A stretch of DNA of 20,508 nucleotides from Anaerolineales bacterium UBA3082 (GTDB lineage Bacteria > Chloroflexota > Anaerolineae > UBA7937). The notes beneath the pieces are model-generated. The model saw only the letters and a program-made list of their open reading frames with translations, was not told the origin of the DNA and made no database searches. Location: contig DFBK01000094.1 in the NCBI GenBank assembly GCA_002366595.1, positions 1-20,508 of the forward strand. Reading direction: 5' to 3'. This document shows, in pieces, positions 15,623 to 20,508 of the stretch. The first letter of the stretch is position 1; each line of letters begins with the position of its first letter. A program made the position numbers and the translations under genes.

Positions 15623-16546
15623 CTATGCCTGTCTTAGGCTAAGCCCCATCCGTCTCCGGTCGGGATCGATATTCAAGATGCGCGCCTTCACCACATCCCC
15701 TTCTTGGACCACGTTGTGGGGGTGCAAGAAGTTCCCTTCTGCTAACTCGGAGATGTGAATCAGACCCTCTAACCCTTCTTCAACACGCACAAAGGCGCCA
15801 AAATCGACTACGTTAGTTACGGTCCCTTCCACAATCTGTCCCACCTCGTATTTCTCAGCGGCAAGGGACCAAGGATCCGGCTCTAGACGCTTGAGACTTA
15901 GGGCTACCCTCTTACGCTCCCGGTCCACATCAAGGATATAGACATCTGTCTCCTGGCCCACCTCCAAAACTTCTCTAGGGTGCTCCACGTGACGCCAAGA
16001 GAGTTCGGAGATATGAAGCAGCCCATCGAAGCCGCCCAGATCCACAAAGGCACCGAAATCGCACAGCCTGGTCACCTGGCCCCGTCGTACCTCTCCTGGG
16101 GTGAGGTTCTCCAGAAGCCTCTGAGGGTCCTCAGTCCATCCCAGTGCCCTTTGAGAGAGGACGAGGCGTCCCCTTTCAGGCTCTACCTCGATGATCTTCA
16201 GCCTAAGGGGTTGGCCTACACGAAGAGCCAACTCCTCCCGCAACTCTTCTTCTTTCAGGCCGCTGGGGAGGCCATCTAGATGGGAAACGGGGACGAAGCC
16301 CGTGATCCCTTTCCAATCCACCAGGAGCCCTCCACGATTGCACCCCTTCACCTGAAGTTCTAGGATCTCTCCCTTAGAGAGGCTCTCCTCAGCGGCTCGC
16401 CAAGCCTCCTCATCCATTCCTTGAAGGGTCTCCGCCTCTTCTACAACCTCCTCCCCCAAGGATGCCACCTGTTCCACCTCTTCCAGAAGCGATTCCCAGT
16501 AGGCTTCGTCGAGATCTTCCTTTCCTGAGGCTCTTAAATCCTGCAT
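15623..16546 (-). CDS. rpsA: S1-domain RNA-binding protein, bS1-like
   Basis: A 307-aa protein with three S1/OB repeats (about 57-133, 150-218, 233-304) after an acidic N-terminal tail. Repeats two and three carry the classical CDFGAFVDLGGFDGLLHISEL and VDFGAFVRVEEGLEGLIHI signatures. The first is degenerate (GLLVDWKGITGFVPVSHL), as is usual for ribosome-anchoring repeats. Short three or four-repeat S1 proteins are common outside Proteobacteria, and its position directly upstream of rpsU supports a ribosomal role. I chose ATG at 16546 because GGGGAG lies eight bases upstream. The frame stays open to 16669, but that extension is Gly/Arg-rich leader sequence that overlaps the terminator-like hairpin and has no convincing ribosome binding site. 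Confidence 0.88.
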   Translation of the reverse strand: MQDLRASGKEDLDEAYWESLLEEVEQVASLGEEVVEEAETLQGMDEEAWRAAEESLSKGEILELQVKGCNRGGLLVDWKGITGFVPVSHLDGLPSGLKEEELREELALRVGQPLRLKIIEVEPERGRLVLSQRALGWTEDPQRLLENLTPGEVRRGQVTRLCDFGAFVDLGGFDGLLHISELSWRHVEHPREVLEVGQETDVYILDVDRERKRVALSLKRLEPDPWSLAAEKYEVGQIVEGTVTNVVDFGAFVRVEEGLEGLIHISELAEGNFLHPHNVVQEGDVVKARILNIDPDRRRMGLSLRQA

Positions 16547-16568
16547 ACTTAATCTCCCCAAAAACACC

Positions 16569-16613
16569 AAAAAATCTCGGTCTTTCCCCCGACTACCAGG
16601 GCCGCCGCCGAGA
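16569..16613 (-). terminator. Terminator-like hairpin in the S1 leader (candidate attenuator)
   Basis: On the minus strand TCTCGG (16613-16608) pairs with CCGAGA (16580-16575), with further CCC/GGG pairing inside, and TTTTTT follows immediately (16574-16569). It lies 22 bases before the S1 start codon and about 150 bases after the promoter. This is the arrangement of an intrinsic terminator used for attenuation, and S1 and other ribosomal protein operons are often autoregulated at their leaders. A 35-codon frame begins at ATG (near 16718) and its TAG stop falls inside the hairpin. Whether it is translated is unknown. Confidence 0.5.
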
Positions 16614-16767
16614 CCCCTGATACCTCTCTCCTGAGGGGAATCGTAAAGGGCAATGACCACTGAGCCCACTACCGCCAGCCATCACCCCTAGGAGCGAACA
16701 CCCATCCCGCACCTCCATCAGCAAGAGGCACGCATCTCGCGCTAGGAGATAGACCTACACACCTGCG

Positions 16768-16796
16768 ATTATATTCTACCAAGAAATTATTGTCAA
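16768..16796 (-). promoter_or_regulatory. Consensus sigma-70 promoter of the S1-rpsU-ftsK-infA operon
   Basis: On the minus strand TTGACA (16796-16791) and TATAAT (16773-16768) match consensus at all 12 positions with an ideal 17-base spacer. Transcription should start near 16,761, giving a leader of about 215 bases before the S1 ATG. The -35 lies where the decayed IS30 element appears to end. Confidence 0.85.
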
Positions 16797-17760
16797 GTGC
16801 AAATAGTACTTGGGCCAACACATCGTTACCAGGTATTTGAGCGCATAATGATGGCCTGTATTCTACCTTCGATTGCAACCCTTCGGTAGGTATTTTGTAA
16901 ATACTTCCAATGGTGTTTTGCCCCCTAGCCGTTTCCGTGGTCTGTTGTTGAGCTTCCACTCAACGTCTCTGATGTCTTCATCTAGTATTGTAGCAAAATC
17001 AGCCCCCTTCGGGAAATAGTAGCGAATCCACATGTTGGCAAGTGGGCATAGATTTTCTTTTGAGCTCGTAGTGATTCGTCAGCGGTTAAGCTGTTCATCT
17101 TCTCGATACGGATGACACTCGTGTAGCGTTCATACGCGGTATGTAATCCGTTCGTTCTTCCTTTCCCAACGAGGGTGTCTCCCTCCCCGTGGCCAATCTC
17201 GGTGCGGTTGGTAATATATACTGGTCGCTGGTGAATGGACACTCTATCAGGTATTCTCACGCGATGAACCGACCGTCCGGTTTTCTTTTTGCGTTTCTTT
17301 TGTTTTTCCGTGGGACAGGTACTCATACAGATGCTTGTTTCTGTTGTCTGGACGGTGAATGTAGCGATAAATGGTTTCTTGACAGATGTGCCAGTGAGGA
17401 TCATTCGGGAGTTCAAGCTTGAGTCTTCCGCTGATTTGTTCTGGACTCCACCCCTCTTTCAGTTTATCCGTGACAAATTCATAGATGTCCTTGTTTTTCA
17501 GCGGGTGTTTTGCCTGCCATGCGTTCTGTTCTCTCCTCTCAAAATTACTTTGCGCATGGAGGAGTTCGTAATAAATTCTCTCCCATGCATTCCTCTTCAA
17601 CTCTCCCCCAATTGTTGATGGATGACGTCCAAGACGCCTCGCACACTCTTTGTTGGAACCCCCTTCTGCTTTCCAGCGAGCAAGTTGCATTTGTTCTGTT
17701 TGGTTGAGTTTTGAATGATAGTCCCCCATAGTGGTCTGATTCTAACAGACGCCTTATGGG
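16791..17760 (-). mobile_element. Decayed IS30-family insertion sequence
   Basis: The segment is defined by an IS30-type transposase remnant and has visibly lower G+C than the flanking genes. The left boundary is tentative: GTCAAGTGCAA near 16792-16802 resembles the ends of some IS30 elements. The right boundary is also tentative, beyond the transposase start at 17729. I could not confirm matching terminal repeats or a target duplication, so the ends given are approximate. Confidence 0.6.
16863..17729 (-). pseudogene. IS30-family transposase, frameshifted and internally deleted
   Basis: The N-terminus (start 17729) has the IS30 helix-turn-helix (NKECARRLGRHPSTIGGELK) and continues to YEYLSHGK near 17,310. 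The reading then moves to another frame in an A-rich tract and resumes as RVSIHQRPVYITNRTEIG and EGDTLVGKG, which holds the first catalytic Asp, up to AQKKIYAHLP near 17,045. There about 40 residues expected in the family are missing, including the second Asp and the catalytic Glu. The sequence resumes in the original frame as IRYYFPKGADF, VEWKLNNRPRKRLGGKTP and LEVFTKYLPKGCNRR, stop at 16863-16865. The total of about 289 codons is shorter than the usual 310-350. It cannot encode an active transposase. Confidence 0.88.
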
Positions 17761-17828
17761 GGTTGCGATCGTTTGTAGAACTTGCGTCAGCCTCCCTATG
17801 GAGGGGCAAAGTCATGGACGGAAATTCG

Positions 17829-17837
17829 TGGTATAAT
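17829..17837 (+). promoter_or_regulatory. Extended -10 promoter of the MFS transporter gene
   Basis: TGGTATAAT (17829-17837) is a perfect extended -10. No good -35 is present at 16-18 bases upstream. The predicted start near 17,844 lies five bases before the leader hairpin stem, so promoter and structured leader form a compact unit. Confidence 0.6.
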
Positions 17838-17848
17838 TTGACCATGGC

Positions 17849-17908
17849 GAGGACTGGCTAGACCGCCGTAGGGAGCCTTGTTCTAAAGAGAACCAGTCCT
17901 CTATCTTT
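17849..17908 (+). ncRNA. Structured leader RNA / attenuator upstream of the MFS transporter gene
   Basis: GAGGACTGG (17849-17857) pairs perfectly with CCAGTCCTC (17893-17901), and TATCTTTT follows. Inside the 35-base loop GTTCT/AGAAC (17880-17893) forms a second hairpin with an AAAG loop, and GGCT/AGCC (17856-17859, 17874-17877) is a possible competing or third helix. The stem starts only about five bases after the predicted transcript start and the T run abuts the ribosome binding site of the transporter gene. This suggests transcription attenuation or a small riboswitch. It does not match a riboswitch class I can recall. Confidence 0.5.
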
Positions 17909-17919
17909 TGAGGGTAGAG

Positions 17920-19164
17920 ATGATCTCCAGGATCAAGAATACGATAGCCGAATACCCCTTTCAGTTCTGGGTGCTCTTCTGTGGCCGGTTCATCGGCTCC
18001 GCTGGGGGTAGCCTGGCCTGGCCCTTCATAACCATTTATCTCCGCCAGAGGCTGAATATCCCCCTTACCACCGTGGGGTTGCTCCTCGCCATCTCTTCTG
18101 GGGTGGGTCTCTTCTCCCAGGCGGTCTGGGGCCCGGTGGTGGATAGGTTCGGGCGCAAACCAGCCATGGTCGCAGGCCTATTGAACGAGATTGTGGTGAT
18201 GATGGGTTTCGCCCTCTTGGGCTCGCTGGAGGCCTACGCCGTGCTCATCGCCCTTAGTGGCCTCATCGATCCCGCCTCTCGCATCGGTTCCCAGGCCATG
18301 ACTGCCGATCTTGTCGAGGCCGACAAGCGGGCTGGGGCCTACGCCCTTTTGAGGATGATCTCCAACGTGGGAGTGGCCATAGGGCCGGCGGTAGGGGGCT
18401 TCTTGGCAGCCACCTCTTACTTCCTTTCCTTTAGCATCGCAGCAGCGACCGCCAGCATTGTTCTCCTTTTGACCATCTTTTTAGTCAAGGAGACGAAGCC
18501 GGAACTGCCCGAGGCGAAAGAGGAGGCCTACCAACCGGTCGGTGGCTATGGATATATCCTCCGCGACCTCTATTTCCTGGCCTTCTGTGGGGCTTCCATC
18601 CTGCTGCAGATGGCCTACCAGCCTTTCATGCAGATTCTGCCGGTCTACATGAAGGAGGGTTTCGGCATAGCGGAAAGTGGCTTTGGCATGATAATGGCCA
18701 CTAACGCCCTTATGGTGGTCTTCTTCCAATTTGCCGTAACCAGGGTCACGGAGAGGCATCCTGAAACCTATGTTATGGCCGCGGGCGCCTTCTTCACCGG
18801 CCTGGGGGCTCTGGTCGCTGCCCTCTCCAACAACTTTGGGCTATTCCTCTTGGCTATGATCATCCTCACCATCGGCGAGTTGATCTGGGCTCCCACCTCT
18901 ATCGCCTTCGTGGCCAAACTCGCCCCTATCGACATGCGAGGTAGGTATATGGGTGTCTATGGGGTAGCGCGCGGTATAGCCTGGGGCATCGGCCCCATCA
19001 CTAGTGGATACCTCTACGACAATATCGCCCCTGTCTCTGTTTGGTATCTAGCCCTACTCTTGGGGATGGTGTGTACCTTGACTTTTGGCTTCATCGGCAA
19101 GATGGCTCCGCTGGCGCGCCAGCCCAGCCTGGCAATAGACCCTCAAGATGAGATAACGGAGTAA
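17920..19164 (+). CDS. Major facilitator superfamily transporter
   Basis: A 414-aa cytoplasmic-membrane transporter with about 12 hydrophobic segments. The MFS motif A is seen between helices 2 and 3 (GPVVDRFGRKPAM), and GPAVGGFLA in helix 5 resembles the motif C of drug:H+ antiporters, so export of a small molecule is the best guess; the substrate is unknown. I chose ATG at 17920 with GAGGG upstream. The frame is open to a TTG at 17908, but that codon overlaps the ribosome binding site. The gene sits alone behind its own promoter and a structured leader, and a hairpin follows its stop codon. Confidence 0.88.
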   Translation: MISRIKNTIAEYPFQFWVLFCGRFIGSAGGSLAWPFITIYLRQRLNIPLTTVGLLLAISSGVGLFSQAVWGPVVDRFGRKPAMVAGLLNEIVVMMGFALLGSLEAYAVLIALSGLIDPASRIGSQAMTADLVEADKRAGAYALLRMISNVGVAIGPAVGGFLAATSYFLSFSIAAATASIVLLLTIFLVKETKPELPEAKEEAYQPVGGYGYILRDLYFLAFCGASILLQMAYQPFMQILPVYMKEGFGIAESGFGMIMATNALMVVFFQFAVTRVTERHPETYVMAAGAFFTGLGALVAALSNNFGLFLLAMIILTIGELIWAPTSIAFVAKLAPIDMRGRYMGVYGVARGIAWGIGPITSGYLYDNIAPVSVWYLALLLGMVCTLTFGFIGKMAPLARQPSLAIDPQDEITE

Positions 19165-19187
19165 GGCATATTCAACCCGATGGTGAG

Positions 19188-19207
19188 AGCCCCCTACCGA
19201 GGGGGTT
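19188..19207 (+). terminator. Hairpin after the MFS transporter gene
   Basis: AGCCCCCT (19188-19195) pairs with AGGGGGTT (19200-19207), with one G-U pair, around a 4-base loop. It lies 23 bases after the stop codon. The following TTCCCCCTTG is only partly T-rich, so this is a probable but not strong intrinsic terminator. Confidence 0.5.
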
Positions 19208-19226
19208 CCCCCTTGCCTGCTCGATT

Positions 19227-19253
19227 CTTCGATATAAGGGTATGTAATCGAAG
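19227..19253 (+). promoter_or_regulatory. Inverted repeat upstream of the radical SAM gene
   Basis: CTTCGAT (19227-19233) and ATCGAAG (19247-19253) form a perfect 7-bp inverted repeat around TATAAGGGTATGT-type sequence, which includes possible -10 hexamers. The radical SAM gene starts 22 bases later with GGAGG. This could be an operator in its promoter. Confidence 0.35.
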
Positions 19254-19275
19254 GGAAGTCTAGGAAGGAGGGTAT

Positions 19276-20183
19276 ATGAGCCTGACTGGAATACCTCTGC
19301 TTCTGACCTATAAATGTAACACCGAGGAGTGCGACCACTGTTTCGTCTGGGGGAGCCCCTTCCTGGAGGGGACGATGACCTTGGAAGGGATAGGGGCTAT
19401 TTATGAGGGGGCTAAGGAGTTGGGCACGGTGGAGCACGTATATTTTGAAGGAGGGGAGCCGTTCCTCTATTACCCTGTCATGTTAAGAGCGATGAAGGAG
19501 GCGCGAGCCTTGGGTTTCGAATGTGGCATCGTCACCAACGGCTATTGGATAACGGCTCTCGATGATACGGTGGAGTGGCTGCGACCTATCGCCGAGATAG
19601 GGGTGATGGGCCTTTCTATCTCCAGCGACCTCTTCCATGGGGAGGAGGAACCGGAGAGGCGAAAGGTCAAGGTTGTCGAGGAAGGGGCCAGACAACTGGG
19701 GCTCCCCGCCAATATCATCACCATCGAGGAGCCCTGCGTGGAAGAGGCCCTTGGTGAGAAAGGGGAGCCCATCGTGGGGGCTCAGTCTGTTTCCGGGGCC
19801 GGGCGGTGGCTAAACTGCTGAAGGGTTTGCCCCGTCGCCCTTGGCAAGAGTTGAATGAGTGTCCCTACCAAAGGTTAGATGATCCTGGGCGGGTCCATAT
19901 CGACTACCCGGGGTATGTGCACCTCTGTCAGGGGCTGACTATCGGCAACGCCTTAGAGAAACCTTTGGCCCAAGTGATGAGCGAGTATGACCCGACCTCG
20001 CACCCCATGGTGGGGCCGCTTCTTTCTGGTGGGCCGGCGGCCCTGGTCGAAAGATATAGCCTGCCCCACGAGGAGGGGTATGTGGAGGCTTGCCACCTCT
20101 GCTATGTGGCCCGCAAGATGCTCCGTCCCTGGTTCCCGGAAGCCCTCGGCCCAGGGCAGATGTACGGTGAAGGGCTAGAGTAA
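19276..20183 (+). pseudogene. Radical SAM protein, split by a frameshift
   Basis: About 302 codons would encode a radical SAM enzyme, which cleaves S-adenosylmethionine with a [4Fe-4S] cluster. The first frame (19276-19821) has the cluster motif at C14, C19 and C22 (CNTEECDHC), the GGEP motif at 59-62 and VTNGYW. The Cys spacing is CX4CX2C, not the usual CX3CX2C. At the G run near 19776-19780 the homology moves to another frame, which continues as SVCFRGRAVAKLLKGLPRR to the stop at 20181-20183. The second part has four more Cys (ECPY, HLCQG and CHLC) that could hold an auxiliary cluster. One extra G would restore a single frame, so the break is a real one-base loss, a sequencing error, or less likely programmed slippage. 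The start ATG has GGAGG. Both halves look well conserved. Confidence 0.8.
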
Positions 20184-20201
20184 GAGGGAGGGAAGATAGC
20201 C

Positions 20202-20508
20202 ATGGTTCTGGGTTTGGTGGGTTCAGCCCGCGTCTGGGGCAACTCAGAGATAGTGGTGCGGGAGGCCCTCTTGGGGGCTCAAGAGGAGGGCGCACAGATA
20301 GAGATGCTCCGCCTCACCGATCTTTTTATTAAACCCTGTAACGGCTGCCTCCGCTGCGCCATCAGGGAGGAAGCCTGCCCCTTGGACGACGGTATGGAGT
20401 GGTTCCTGGCCCAGGTGGGGGGCGCCGATGCTTTGATCCTGGCCGCGCCTACCTACCTCTTTGGCCCGGCGGCCATCACCAAATTGCTCCTGGATCGGCT
20501 CCTGATGT
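20202..20508 (+). CDS. Iron-sulfur flavoprotein, NADPH-dependent FMN reductase family (partial)
   Basis: The first 102 residues of a flavodoxin-like protein are visible and the rest lies past the window end. The FMN phosphate loop reads GSARVWGNSE (7-16). A compact cluster motif C46, C49, C52, C59 (PCNGCLRC, then EEACPLDD) matches the CX2CX2CX4-7C pattern of iron-sulfur flavoproteins (Isf type), which move single electrons between ferredoxin-like carriers and other acceptors in anaerobes. APTYLFGPAA near 86-95 is the usual second flavin loop. The ATG has GGGAGGG upstream. It starts 18 bases after the radical SAM frame, so the two are probably co-transcribed. Confidence 0.9.
   Translation, partial: MVLGLVGSARVWGNSEIVVREALLGAQEEGAQIEMLRLTDLFIKPCNGCLRCAIREEACPLDDGMEWFLAQVGGADALILAAPTYLFGPAAITKLLLDRLLM

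Noticed and set aside
16547..16669. N-terminal extension of the S1 protein to an upstream start at 16669
   Set aside because: The extension is Gly/Arg-rich, overlaps the terminator-like hairpin and lacks a ribosome binding site, whereas ATG at 16546 has a good one.
16669..16959. 96-codon minus-strand frame between the S1 gene and the IS30 remnant
   Set aside because: It is a shifted reading of the transposase C-terminus continued through the promoter and leader; it crosses a consensus promoter and has no family features.
17280..17320. Programmed frameshifting in the IS30 transposase at the A-rich tract
   Set aside because: The required shift is +1, the tract is not a standard -1 slippery site, and the gene also has a catalytic deletion, so simple decay is more likely.
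17908..17919. TTG start for the MFS transporter, four codons upstream
   Set aside because: It overlaps the probable ribosome binding site and the T run of the leader; ATG at 17920 fits better.
1..20508. CRISPR arrays, tRNA or rRNA genes
   Set aside because: I saw no regularly spaced direct repeats, cloverleaf-like genes or rRNA-like sequence on either strand.

Overview
This window is bacterial DNA of moderately high G+C. It encodes bS21, an S1-type protein, IF-1 and FtsK/SpoIIIE, and it carries an unusually dense set of iron-sulfur flavoproteins of the heterodisulfide reductase (Hdr) type. This points to a strict anaerobe that uses flavin-based electron bifurcation or confurcation, for example an acetogen-like, syntrophic or organohalide/sulfur-metabolising lineage. 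The phylum cannot be fixed from the sequence. Uncultured Chloroflexota-like or other deep-branching anaerobes are plausible, but this is only a guess.

Region 1 (1 to about 11,630, all minus strand) is one long tightly packed operon read from 11,487 down past base 1. In transcription order it holds HdrC1, HdrB1, a 434-aa HdrA flavoprotein, a 568-aa HdrA flavoprotein, HdrC2, HdrB2, a 998-aa double HdrA, MvhD, an FrhB/FdhB-type iron-sulfur protein, and a fourth HdrA cut by the window edge. The two CBA units are paralogous. In unit 1 the HdrA part is two genes overlapping by 4 bases. In unit 2 the same two modules are fused into one 998-residue chain. A promoter (TTTACC, 17-bp spacer, extended TATAAT) lies at 11,585-11,613, with a perfect 10-bp-arm inverted repeat across its -35. 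MvhD and the FrhB/FdhB protein are the likely entry points for electrons, but no hydrogenase or formate dehydrogenase catalytic subunit is in the window.

Region 2 (about 11,640-12,117) has no full gene. It holds what looks like a short deleted transposable element: 11-bp inverted ends, repeated internal motifs and a 29-codon reading frame with a good ribosome binding site.

Region 3 (12,118-16,796, minus strand) is a housekeeping operon in an uncommon order: S1-domain protein, rpsU, ftsK, infA, and a LysE-family exporter. A consensus promoter (TTGACA, 17 bp, TATAAT) starts it, a leader of about 215 bases with a terminator-like hairpin precedes the first gene, and a 32-base perfect palindrome follows the last.

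Region 4 (about 16,790-17,760) is a decayed IS30-family element whose transposase has a frameshift and an internal deletion that removes catalytic residues.

Region 5 (17,830-20,508, plus strand) holds an MFS transporter behind a short structured leader RNA, a radical SAM protein split by a frameshift in a G run, and the start of an iron-sulfur flavoprotein of the NADPH-dependent FMN reductase family.
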